From assembly GCA_964534175.1 (NCBI GenBank), contig CAZHNS010000005.1, positions 44,928 to 108,927 of the forward strand: a stretch of 64,000 bases of DNA, in the 5' to 3' direction. How positions within the stretch are numbered: position 1 is the first letter of the stretch; each line of letters starts with the position of its first letter. The stretch comes from JAFGHJ01 sp964534175. Lineage in GTDB: Bacteria; Hydrothermota; UBA3072. Shown one piece after another: positions 48,906-57,015 of the stretch. The notes under the pieces were generated by a model. It worked only from the letters and a program-made list of their open reading frames with translations. It searched no databases and was not told the origin of the DNA. The position numbers and the translations under genes were made by a program.

Positions 48906-50056
48906 GAAAGGTTTTGATGGGCAACCATGCCCTATCTTACGGAGCTAAACTTTCCCGGGCACAGGTAATATCGGCATATCCCATAACCCCCCAAACAGAA
49001 GTTGTAGAACTCTTATCCGAAATGTGTGCTACGGGAGAGTTAAATGCTAAATTCATTAAGGTGGAATCCGAACACTCCGCTATGGCTGCACTTATTGGGG
49101 CTTCAGCTGCGGGAGTTAGAACTTTCACAGCTACCTCTGCCCAGGGTTTAGCCCATATGCATGAAATGCTCCATTGGGCAACAGGTGCCAGGACTCCGGT
49201 TGTAATGGGTAATGTCAATAGAGCTTTTGCTCCTCCCTGGTCTATCTGGACAGAACAGAACGATTCGCTATCACAGAGAGATACAGGCTGGATGCAACTT
49301 TATGCTCAGAACAACCAGGAAGTTCTTGATTCGGTTATTCAGGCCTATAAGGTCGCGGAATCTGTCGAGTTACCTGCAATGGTGGTTCTTGCTGCTTTTG
49401 TCCTTTCACACACTTCGGAAGCAATTGAAATACCGGACCAGGAAAAAGTAGATGAATTTCTTCCACCTTATGTAAGAGAATATAAACTTGACCCTGATGA
49501 TCCACACACATTCGGTGGGTTAACCACTTCTGAAAATTATTATGAACTAAGATATAAAATCCAAAAAGCAATGGAAAAAGCTCTTGACAGGTGGGAGGAA
49601 ACGGGCGAAGAATTCGAGGAAATATTTGGCAGGAAATACGGTTTGGTGGAAACTTATAAAATTAGTGATGCTAAAAACTTAATAATTTCTTCCGCAACTA
49701 TCGCTTCCACAGCAAGAAAATCAGTCGATATTCTGCGGGAAAAAGGGGAAAAGGTCGGACTCTTGCGAATAAGAGTTTTTAGACCTTTTCCGGCAGAGAA
49801 AGTACGTAGAATTTTAAGTTCGATAGAAAAAGCTGTCGTTATAGATAGGAATATTGGATTCGGCGTTTCTGGAATATTCTGTCAGGAAGTTAAAGCTGCA
49901 ATGTATAACGAAAAAAACACGCCTCCTATCTTCGGGGTAATAGCAGGACTCGGAGGCCGAGACGTTACCAGTAAAAACATAATCAAAATATACGAGGATG
50001 TTATGAAAATGGAAGAACCAAAGACGGATATAATTTGGAAAGGGCTCAGGAGATGA
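48902..50056 (+). CDS. porA: 2-oxoacid:ferredoxin oxidoreductase, alpha subunit
   Basis: 384 residues. SRAQVISAYPITPQTEVVELL and KVESEHSAMAALIGASAAG near the N-terminus are the pyrimidine-binding part. GLLRIRVFRPFPAEKVRRIL and VIDRNIGFGVSG mark the C-terminal domain. TTG start in a TTGA overlap with the porD stop. It forms the active site with PorB. Confidence 0.94.
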   Translation: MRKVLMGNHALSYGAKLSRAQVISAYPITPQTEVVELLSEMCATGELNAKFIKVESEHSAMAALIGASAAGVRTFTATSAQGLAHMHEMLHWATGARTPVVMGNVNRAFAPPWSIWTEQNDSLSQRDTGWMQLYAQNNQEVLDSVIQAYKVAESVELPAMVVLAAFVLSHTSEAIEIPDQEKVDEFLPPYVREYKLDPDDPHTFGGLTTSENYYELRYKIQKAMEKALDRWEETGEEFEEIFGRKYGLVETYKISDAKNLIISSATIASTARKSVDILREKGEKVGLLRIRVFRPFPAEKVRRILSSIEKAVVIDRNIGFGVSGIFCQEVKAAMYNEKNTPPIFGVIAGLGGRDVTSKNIIKIYEDVMKMEEPKTDIIWKGLRR

Positions 50057-50928
50057 AAATAAAAATACCGGAACAGGAGATAATGAGTTGCGGAAATGTC
50101 GCCTGTCAGGGATGCGGCGCTAATATTGCAATGAGACATGCCCTTAAGGCCCTTGGAAGGAACACAGTGCTTACAATCCCTGCGTGCTGCTGGACGGTTA
50201 TAGATGGACCTTTCCCATATTCTTCAGTTGGTATTCCCAATTTCCACACAGCTTTCGCTACTGCTGCATCCACAGCTGCGGGGATAAGAGCTGCCTTCGA
50301 TATGTTAGGCAAAAAACCTAATGTGGTTGCCTGGGCTGGAGATGGTGGAACTTATGATATAGGGCTTGGGACACTTTCAGGCGCAGCTGAACGAAATGAT
50401 GATATGATATACGTTTGTTATGACAATGAAGCTTATATGAATACAGGTGTCCAGAGAAGCAGCGCGACACCTCTTGGTGCCTGGACCACTACTACTCCTG
50501 TAAACCGCCCTAAAACAAGTCGTAAAAAGGATATTATTTCAATTATGGCTGCTCACCGTATTCCTTATATTGCAACAGCATCCATCTCTCATATTGAAGA
50601 TTTGATAGAGAAATTCAAGAAAGCTAAGGGCATTAATGGTATGAGATTTATTTTGGTATTTTCTCCTTGTCCGACCGGATGGAAATATTCCCCGCAATTA
50701 ACGGTAAAATTAGCAAGACTTGCAGTACAAAGCAATCTCTTCCCACTAATAGAAATTGAAAATGGCACAAAATGGAAATTAACAAAGAAAATTAACAGAG
50801 TAAAACCAATTGGTGAATATTTGAAGCTTCAGGGAAGATTTAAACATTTGAAAGAAAAAGATATAGCCCAGATTCAAGAAATTGTTGATGAAAATTGGAA
50901 TATATTATTGAAAAAATTAGAAAATTAA
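50053..50928 (+). CDS. porB: 2-oxoacid:ferredoxin oxidoreductase, beta (TPP-binding) subunit
   Basis: 291 residues from the ATG overlapping the porA stop (ATGA). ACQGCGANIAMRHAL holds cluster-ligand cysteines. TPP site WAGDGGTYDIGLGTL followed by CYDNEAYMNTGVQRSS. Late Cys in FSPCPTGW. It decarboxylates the 2-oxoacid with thiamine diphosphate and gives acetyl-CoA if the substrate is pyruvate. Confidence 0.95.
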   Translation: MKIKIPEQEIMSCGNVACQGCGANIAMRHALKALGRNTVLTIPACCWTVIDGPFPYSSVGIPNFHTAFATAASTAAGIRAAFDMLGKKPNVVAWAGDGGTYDIGLGTLSGAAERNDDMIYVCYDNEAYMNTGVQRSSATPLGAWTTTTPVNRPKTSRKKDIISIMAAHRIPYIATASISHIEDLIEKFKKAKGINGMRFILVFSPCPTGWKYSPQLTVKLARLAVQSNLFPLIEIENGTKWKLTKKINRVKPIGEYLKLQGRFKHLKEKDIAQIQEIVDENWNILLKKLEN

Positions 50929-50989
50929 TTAGTTGAAAAACTATTGATTATTAGTAAATATTATTTAAAATATCTTAAAAGGAGGTTTA

Positions 50990-51742
50990 ATGTCAGGACA
51001 CTCAAAATGGCATAGTATAAAACACCAGAAGGCACAAGAGGATAAAAAAAGAGGTAAGATATTTTCTAAATTATCTCGAAAAATTTCGGTTGCTGCAAAG
51101 AAAGGCAAAGACCCGGATAAGAATGTTGAACTCAGAAACGCTATACAGGAAGCAAAAGACAATGATATGCCTAAGGATAATATTGAAAGATCAATACTTA
51201 GAGGTTGCGGAGAACTTCCCGGCGTAGAATATACTGAAACAAAATACGAAGGATACGGTCCCGGTGGAGTCGCTTTGTATATAGAATGTTTAACCGACAA
51301 TAAGAATAGAACTGCATCCGATATGAGACACACAATGGAGAAGCATGGGGGTAAATTAGGGGCAGAAGGTTGTGTTTCGTATCTTTTTGAAAAAAAAGGA
51401 TTGATATTCGTACCGAAAAAAGATTCTTCTGAAACGGAAGTTTATGATGCGGCTATCGAAGCAGGTGCTTTAGATATAAACGAAGAAAAAGACACTTACG
51501 AAATCCATACAAATCCTACTGATCTTCATAAGGTTTATAGGGCTCTGCAGGGAAAGAATATACCAGTTGAACATTTCGAGCTTACTTTTCTGCCAACAGC
51601 AACAAAGAAAGTGGACGATAAAGACGCCAGGAAAATACTCAAACTTTTATCCGTACTGGAGGACCACGATGACGTTCAGCAAGTCTATTCCAATTTTGAC
51701 ATACCAGATGAGATACTCGAGGAAATAGGTTCCGAGAATTGA
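50990..51742 (+). CDS. yebC: YebC/PmpR-family protein (TACO1-like)
   Basis: 250 residues starting MSGHSKWHSIKHQKAQEDKKRGKIF in outline (SGHSKWHSIKHQK is diagnostic). GPGGVALYIECLTDN and RTASDMRHTMEKHGGKLG in the middle. Family members act as transcriptional regulators or ribosome-associated factors for proline-rich stalling. AAAAGGAGG precedes the ATG. It is usually next to ruvC, as here (TTGA overlap). Confidence 0.94.
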   Translation: MSGHSKWHSIKHQKAQEDKKRGKIFSKLSRKISVAAKKGKDPDKNVELRNAIQEAKDNDMPKDNIERSILRGCGELPGVEYTETKYEGYGPGGVALYIECLTDNKNRTASDMRHTMEKHGGKLGAEGCVSYLFEKKGLIFVPKKDSSETEVYDAAIEAGALDINEEKDTYEIHTNPTDLHKVYRALQGKNIPVEHFELTFLPTATKKVDDKDARKILKLLSVLEDHDDVQQVYSNFDIPDEILEEIGSEN

Positions 51743-52212
51743 AGATATTGGGAATAGATCCGGGGCTTAATCAAACAGGAATAGCCATACTTTCAAAAGA
51801 CAACAAGAGCAATAAACTTTCATGGAAAATGTTGAAACATAAAAAGGGTAAAAATAGACTTCACAACTATTTTAAATCACTATTGGAAGTTATAAACAAA
51901 GAAAAACCGGACCAGATTATAATAGAAAGCATTTTTAGAGGTCCTAATATCAAGACACTTATAAAAATAGCAGAACTCCGTGGAGTGTATCTTCTTATAA
52001 CTCAAATGGGAGGACATCCAGTTTTAGAGTTTACTCCAAGAGAAATCAAACAATCGGTAACAGGTTCCGGAGCTTCTTCAAAAGAACAGGTAAGGTACAT
52101 GGTAAAAAAAATATTAGGTATAAAGGAAGAAATTCCACTGGATATTTCCGATGCTTTTGGTGCAATAATATGTTACCTCAACAGAAGCAACCAATATGCT
52201 GGAATCAATTAA
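51739..52212 (+). CDS. ruvC: Holliday junction resolvase RuvC
   Basis: 157 residues. Catalytic acids: Asp in LGIDPGLNQTG, Glu in IIIESIFRG, and the D-x2-D pair in LDISDAFGAI. TTG start in a TTGA overlap with yebC. It cuts Holliday junctions in concert with RuvAB, encoded next. Confidence 0.94.
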   Translation: MKILGIDPGLNQTGIAILSKDNKSNKLSWKMLKHKKGKNRLHNYFKSLLEVINKEKPDQIIIESIFRGPNIKTLIKIAELRGVYLLITQMGGHPVLEFTPREIKQSVTGSGASSKEQVRYMVKKILGIKEEIPLDISDAFGAIICYLNRSNQYAGIN

Positions 52213-52744
52213 GGGCGTAGTTTTAAACATAGAAAAAGAAAAAATCAGCGTAAGTGTTGGTGGTTTTGGTTTTCTGGTTAATACGATTATGGAAAGCGGA
52301 GAGCCTACTGTAGGAGATGAGATTTTTCTATATACACATCTGTCAATAACGCAAAACGGTTTAGATATTTATGGATTTGAGGACAAAAAAGAAAGAGATC
52401 TTTTCAGAACGATTATCAAAGTGCCAAATGTTGGACCGAAGACCGCTTTTTCTTTGATGCAAGGATTGGGAGGTCATGGTATCAGGAAAGCTCTGGATGC
52501 TAATGATCCGGATCCTATATCGAAAGTAAAAGGAATAGGCAGCAAAACTGCCAAGAGAATAATACTTGAACTGAAAGACAGGTTGAAATTAGTTCCAAAA
52601 AAAGAATTCGAAGAAGCAAAAAAAGCCCTTATGACGATAGGATTCAGTTCGAAAGAAGCGGATCAGGCAATAAGTGAAGTGGTGAAGGATGAGGACTACC
52701 TTTCAGTTGATGAAATAGTTAAAAAGGTATTAAAGGAAATATGA
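52196..52744 (+). CDS. ruvA: Holliday junction helicase subunit RuvA
   Basis: 182 residues. N-terminal OB domain (MLESIKGVVLNIE, VNTIMESGEPTVGDEIFLYTHL in part), HhH motifs KVPNVGPKTAFSLMQGL and KVKGIGSKTAKRIILELKD, and the C-terminal domain that binds RuvB. It overlaps ruvC by 17 bp and ruvB by 4 bp. Confidence 0.95.
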   Translation: MLESIKGVVLNIEKEKISVSVGGFGFLVNTIMESGEPTVGDEIFLYTHLSITQNGLDIYGFEDKKERDLFRTIIKVPNVGPKTAFSLMQGLGGHGIRKALDANDPDPISKVKGIGSKTAKRIILELKDRLKLVPKKEFEEAKKALMTIGFSSKEADQAISEVVKDEDYLSVDEIVKKVLKEI

Positions 52745-53754
52745 GAATAACATCACCCTCAAAAGACCCAACTGATGCCCAGTACGAAAAAAGCCTTCGC
52801 CCCAGATCTTTTGCGGAATTTATCAATCAGGACAAAGTTAAGGAGAACCTTGAAGTATTTACAAAAGCGGCAAAAAAGAGGGAAGACCCTCTCGACCATG
52901 TTCTTCTTTTTGGCCCTCCGGGGTTAGGTAAAACTACACTTGCCCATATAATCTCAAGAGAGATGGGGGTGGATATTACTGCTGTGGCAGGTCCTGTTCT
53001 TCAGCGTCCGAGGGACCTTGCAGGAATTCTTACTAAACTTCACCGTTTTGACGTGCTCTTTATAGATGAAATACATCGAGTTAATAAAGACGTAGAGGAA
53101 TATTTATATCAAGCTATGGAAGATTTTTCCATAAACATAATGATAGATTCCGGTCCGGCTGCTCGTTCTATAGAAATAAATTTGCAGCCTTTTACTCTTG
53201 TAGGAGCGACAACCAGGACGGGGCTCTTGTCCGCACCGCTACGGTCACGGTTTGGGTATATTCCGCGTTTAGATCATTATCAGCCGAAAGATCTAAGTCA
53301 AATTATTAAACGCTCTTCTTTGATACTGGACGTTAAAATAAGTGATGACGCATCGGATGAAATAGCTAAGAGGGCACGAGGTACTCCGAGAATAGCCAAT
53401 AGATTATTGAGGCGAGTTAGGGATTTCGCAGAGGTAAAAGGTAAAGGGAAAATTGATTTAGAGATTACAAAGTATGCTCTAAAGCAACTTGAAGTAGATA
53501 CCCGAGGTCTCGACATTATGGATATAGCGGTACTAAAGAGTATAATTGAAAAATTCAACGGCGGTCCTGTGGGTTTAAAAACACTTGCTACTTCTGTTGG
53601 AGAAAAAGCAGAAACAATAGAAGAGGTTTTTGAGCCTTATTTAATAATAAGCGGATTCTTAAAAAGGACTCCACAGGGTAGGGAAGCAACTCCGCTCGCT
53701 TACGAGCATCTAAAAATTAAGCCTTTTAAGGGAAAAGGGAAAACATTATTTTAA
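52741..53754 (+). CDS. ruvB: Holliday junction helicase subunit RuvB
   Basis: 337 residues. Walker A GPPGLGKTT (58-66), Walker B LFIDEIHRVN, sensor/arginine finger GATTRTGLLSAPLRSRFG and the winged-helix end GFLKRTPQGREATPLAYEHL. AAA+ motor of branch migration. ATGA overlap with ruvA. Confidence 0.96.
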   Translation: MRITSPSKDPTDAQYEKSLRPRSFAEFINQDKVKENLEVFTKAAKKREDPLDHVLLFGPPGLGKTTLAHIISREMGVDITAVAGPVLQRPRDLAGILTKLHRFDVLFIDEIHRVNKDVEEYLYQAMEDFSINIMIDSGPAARSIEINLQPFTLVGATTRTGLLSAPLRSRFGYIPRLDHYQPKDLSQIIKRSSLILDVKISDDASDEIAKRARGTPRIANRLLRRVRDFAEVKGKGKIDLEITKYALKQLEVDTRGLDIMDIAVLKSIIEKFNGGPVGLKTLATSVGEKAETIEEVFEPYLIISGFLKRTPQGREATPLAYEHLKIKPFKGKGKTLF

Positions 53755-53890
53755 AGAATTTAGGATCAAGAAGTTAGAATTTAGAATCCCAACCCACCAC
53801 CCGGTAATTGGACTCAGTTATCTAAGATTTAAAAGGACTATTATTTGTTGTTCTATTCTAACTCCTAACTTCCAACTTCTAACTTCTTTT
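53753..53890. repeat. Inverted 7-bp arrays between ruvB and purH
   Basis: Left arm 53753-53790: AAAGAAT, TTAGGAT, CAAGAAG, TTAGAAT, TTAGAAT, then CCCAACCC. Right arm 53856-53890: TTCTAAC, TCCTAAC, TTCCAAC, TTCTAAC, TTCTTTT. The arms are complementary and lie tail to tail between convergent genes, touching both stop codons; this may serve as the terminator. Confidence 0.8.
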
Positions 53891-55454
53891 AATGTCTGAA
53901 ATGTCTTGTGCCGGTAAATAAAAGGGTAATATTGTGCTCGTTTGCCGCCTCAATAACTTCTTTATCTCTGAGGGATCCACCCGGTTCGACAATAGCAGTT
54001 ACTCCTGCCTCTTTCGCCTTATCGATTGAATCTCTGAAAGGGAAAAAAGCGTCGGATGCCAGGACCGACCCTTCAGTTTCATGTCCGTGTTTTCTCGCTT
54101 TAAGTATAGATATTTCAACAGAATCCACTCTTGAAGGTTGTCCGGTTCCAATGCCAATTGTTTTTAAATCCTTAGTTAGAACAATTGCGTTTGATTTGGC
54201 CCATTTTACTACCCTCCATGCAAAATCGAGATTTTCTAATTCTTCTTGAGTTGGTTTTCTTTTACTTACGACGTCCCATCCGTTAGGATCTTCCATAGAA
54301 GAATCGCTTTTTTGTATTAAGACGCCTCCTGTTATAGGGTAACATTTCAAATAATCGAGAGGAGAAAATAATTCCGCTTTGGCTTCCAGAATCCGCAAAT
54401 TTTTCTTTTCTTCAAGCTTGCTCAAAGCATCTTCGGTGTAACCCGGAGCGATTATAACTTCGAAAAAAGATTCATTGATTGCGGTTGCAGTATCTAAATC
54501 TATTTCTCTGTTAGAAGAAATAATTCCTCCGAAGGCGGAAAGGGGATCACAATTTTGAGCTTTTTTAAAAGATTCTAAAACATTGTCTCCAATGCCGACA
54601 CCACAGGGCGCAGCATGTTTGATTATGGCCACACAGGTTTTATCAAATTCAGATATAGTTCCAATAGCTCCGTCGGTATCCATCCAGTTGTTATAAGACA
54701 TCGGTTTTCCCCAGAGTTGTTTTGCGTCTACAAGACTTATCTTGCTTTCAGCAAATCTGTAGAGGGAGCTCTTCTGATGAGGATTTTCTCCGTAACGAAG
54801 ATCCATCGTTTTTTTACAATCGAGTGATAGGAAATCAGGAAATTCTTCTTTCTCTTCTCCAAGTGATTTCACATAATAATCAGCTATAGTTTTATTGTAA
54901 AAAGAAAGTTGCCGAAACGCCTTCTCGGCCTGCTTTTTTCGATAATTCAAAGGAATAATACCTTTCCCTTCTTTGAATTTCTGGGTAAAGACCTTATAGT
55001 CCTGGGGGTCGGATAAAGTTAGACAGCTTTTATAATTTTTTGCGCCCGCACGAAGCAGAGAAGCTCCTCCGATATCGATTAATTCTATCATTTCATCGTC
55101 CGAGAGATTCCTGTCCAGTCCTGATTTGAAAGGGTAGAGATTTACCACAACAAGATCGATTGGTTCAAGATTCAATCTCTCCAGTTGCTCAAGATGTTCT
55201 TTTTTATCTCTATTTACAAGTATAGACGCGAAAATTTCAGGTTGCAGTGTTTTTACCCTACCATCGAGCAATTCCGGACTCGAGGCAATATCTTCGACCT
55301 TAACAGCGTCTATACCTTCTTCTGCTAATTTTGCGTGGGTTCCGGAAGTTGAAATAATTTTTACTCCTTCCTTATCTAATTCCCGAGCAAGTTCTATTAT
55401 CCCTTCCTTATTGTAAACAGATATAAGAGCGTTCTTAATCTTTAGTTCTTTCAT
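53889..55454 (-). CDS. purH: Bifunctional AICAR transformylase/IMP cyclohydrolase
   Basis: 521 residues. N-terminal cyclohydrolase (NALISVYNKEGIIELAREL, STSGTHAKL, DGRVKTLQPEIFASILVN). C-terminal transformylase with MDLRYGENPHQKSSLYR, KHAAPCGVGIGDN and DPLSAFGGIISSNREID. Last two steps of IMP synthesis. It overlaps the MerR-type gene by 4 bp; other pur genes are not in the window. Confidence 0.96.
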   Translation of the reverse strand: MKELKIKNALISVYNKEGIIELARELDKEGVKIISTSGTHAKLAEEGIDAVKVEDIASSPELLDGRVKTLQPEIFASILVNRDKKEHLEQLERLNLEPIDLVVVNLYPFKSGLDRNLSDDEMIELIDIGGASLLRAGAKNYKSCLTLSDPQDYKVFTQKFKEGKGIIPLNYRKKQAEKAFRQLSFYNKTIADYYVKSLGEEKEEFPDFLSLDCKKTMDLRYGENPHQKSSLYRFAESKISLVDAKQLWGKPMSYNNWMDTDGAIGTISEFDKTCVAIIKHAAPCGVGIGDNVLESFKKAQNCDPLSAFGGIISSNREIDLDTATAINESFFEVIIAPGYTEDALSKLEEKKNLRILEAKAELFSPLDYLKCYPITGGVLIQKSDSSMEDPNGWDVVSKRKPTQEELENLDFAWRVVKWAKSNAIVLTKDLKTIGIGTGQPSRVDSVEISILKARKHGHETEGSVLASDAFFPFRDSIDKAKEAGVTAIVEPGGSLRDKEVIEAANEHNITLLFTGTRHFRH

Positions 55455-55735
55455 TCGAGTACCCTCTTAACTTCTTCTAATCTTGCTATTAAATCCAGCT
55501 CTTCCGTTTTACCACTCATTTGTTCCCTTGCACCTTCTATTGAAAGTTTTCTTTCTCGTAGTAGATATTTTATTTTTTTCAACAATTTAATATCGTCTTC
55601 AGAATATAGTCTTTTTCCTCCGCTACTTCTTCTTGGTCTAAGTTCCTTGAATTCTCCTTCCCAGAATCTCAAGGTCGATTCATTTTCATCGAGGAGTTTA
55701 GAGATTTCTTTGATTGTATAAAACATTTTTTTCAT
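55451..55735 (-). CDS. MerR-family DNA-binding protein
   Basis: 94 residues: a MerR helix-turn-helix (FYTIKEISKLLDENESTLRFWEGEF in outline, with STLRFWE as core) and wing RPRRSSGGKRLYSEDDIKLL, then a short coiled-coil tail. No ligand-binding domain. Such short forms occur beside gpsA or himA-type genes in several phyla. ATGA overlaps with both gpsA and purH. Confidence 0.85.
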   Translation of the reverse strand: MKKMFYTIKEISKLLDENESTLRFWEGEFKELRPRRSSGGKRLYSEDDIKLLKKIKYLLRERKLSIEGAREQMSGKTEELDLIARLEEVKRVLE

Positions 55736-56742
55736 TTTTTTCTCTCCTTTTTTAATTCTCTTTTCATTAAATCCTTCATTGAATCGAAAGGATTCTTATT
55801 CTCATATAATACGGAATGAACTTCCCTTGCCACAGGCAAATTTATTTTATATTTATCGGAAAGCTTACAAATTGATTCGGTAGTTCTGATTCCTTCCATA
55901 ACTTCTATCGTATTAGAAAGAATATCATCTAATTTATCGCCTTTACCTAATTTTTCTCCTAGGGTTCTGTTTCTCGAATATGGGGAAAACGAAGTAACTA
56001 TAAGATCTCCTATACCGGAAAGCCCCGCAAAGGTTTCGCTCTTACCACCCATTTTCTCTCCGAGCAAAGAAAGTTCAGCCATAGATCTGGTTATAAGAGC
56101 AGCCTTCGCATTCATTCCGAGTCCCATTCCATCGCATATACCCGAAGCAATTGCGTAAACGTTTTTAAAAGCTCCACCGAGCTCTACACCGACGATATCT
56201 GAAGAGGTATAAACTCTAATTTTATCACTCGAAAGCCTCTTTTGTACTATTTTCGCTTTATTAGCATTAACTGAAGCAGCGACTAACGAAGTGGGGACTC
56301 CTTTGATAACCTCTCTGGCAATTGAAGGGCCTGAAACCGCAACGATTTTTCCTTTCTGTGATGGAATTTCATTTACAATAATCTCCGACATTCTTAGTAA
56401 TTTATCAGGATCTACTCCTTTTGTAAAACTCGCAATAATTTTATCTTCATCGATATATTTAGCGAAAGCCATCGCGATTTCTTTTAACACATTACTGGGT
56501 AATACAAAAAAAACAAAATCTGAATTAATTGCAAGTTCATTTGGGTTCGAGGTAATTACAATATCTTCAGAAATTTTATGACCGGGCAGAAATTCTTTGT
56601 TTTCCTTTAGTTTTATTAGATTTTTGACTCTCTCTTGAACCGGTTCAAAAAGTGTAACACTGACCCCTCTGGCCTTAAGATATAAAGCGAGGGTTGTTCC
56701 CCAATTTCCTGCGCCTATAATTCCAACACTCGAATATTTCAT
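55732..56742 (-). CDS. gpsA: Glycerol-3-phosphate dehydrogenase (NAD(P)+)
   Basis: 336 residues. Dinucleotide loop GIIGAGNWGTTLALYLK, FVLPSNVL, KGVD, SGPSIAREV, then ELGGAFKNVYAIASGICDG and LSGIGDLIVTSFSPYSRNRTLG. It makes sn-glycerol-3-phosphate for phospholipids, complementing PlsX upstream in the pathway. AGGAGG precedes the ATG; TTGACT at 56782-56777 with TAATTT is a plausible promoter on this strand. Confidence 0.96.
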   Translation of the reverse strand: MKYSSVGIIGAGNWGTTLALYLKARGVSVTLFEPVQERVKNLIKLKENKEFLPGHKISEDIVITSNPNELAINSDFVFFVLPSNVLKEIAMAFAKYIDEDKIIASFTKGVDPDKLLRMSEIIVNEIPSQKGKIVAVSGPSIAREVIKGVPTSLVAASVNANKAKIVQKRLSSDKIRVYTSSDIVGVELGGAFKNVYAIASGICDGMGLGMNAKAALITRSMAELSLLGEKMGGKSETFAGLSGIGDLIVTSFSPYSRNRTLGEKLGKGDKLDDILSNTIEVMEGIRTTESICKLSDKYKINLPVAREVHSVLYENKNPFDSMKDLMKRELKKERKK

Positions 56743-56798
56743 AAGTCCTCCTGAAATTAATGATTATCGAAAAGAAGTCAAGGGAAAAGTTGTACGCC

Positions 56799-56826
56799 TT
56801 GACTAACACAAATATTCACCTAAATT
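56799..56826 (+). promoter_or_regulatory. Candidate promoter for the GT remnant and membrane protein
   Basis: TTGACT at 56799-56804, 16-bp spacer, TAAATT at 56821-56826. Confidence 0.45.
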
Positions 56827-56847
56827 AAAACCCATATAACAAAAAAT

Positions 56848-57015
56848 ATGATGAGGGTAAAATTGAAATCAACAGTAGTGGTACCGGTACATAACAGGAA
56901 AAATACAATTCGAGAGGCTATCGAAAAAACACAAAGGGTTTCCATGGTAAAGAGTATGAAAAGATTCCCAATATTTTATTTTTCTTATTTGAAAAGAATA
57001 AAAGAATCAAATTGA
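56848..57015 (+). pseudogene. Possible remnant of a GT2 glycosyltransferase N-terminus
   Basis: A 55-codon frame beginning with tandem ATGs. STVVVPVHNRKNTIREAI is a good match to the first strand and helix of family 2 glycosyltransferases (VSVVIPVYN...TIREAI). After residue about 27 the resemblance ends and the frame runs into basic, aromatic sequence and a stop that overlaps the TTG start of the next gene (TTGA). No ribosome binding site. Either a decayed gene or a short leader; remnant is preferred. Confidence 0.45.

Noticed and set aside
53762..53890. A possible CRISPR array
   Set aside because: Units are 7 bp, degenerate and without spacers; no cas genes are present anywhere in the window.
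56743..57011. A functional short glycosyltransferase gene
   Set aside because: Only the first about 25 residues resemble a GT2 enzyme; the frame ends before the catalytic aspartates.
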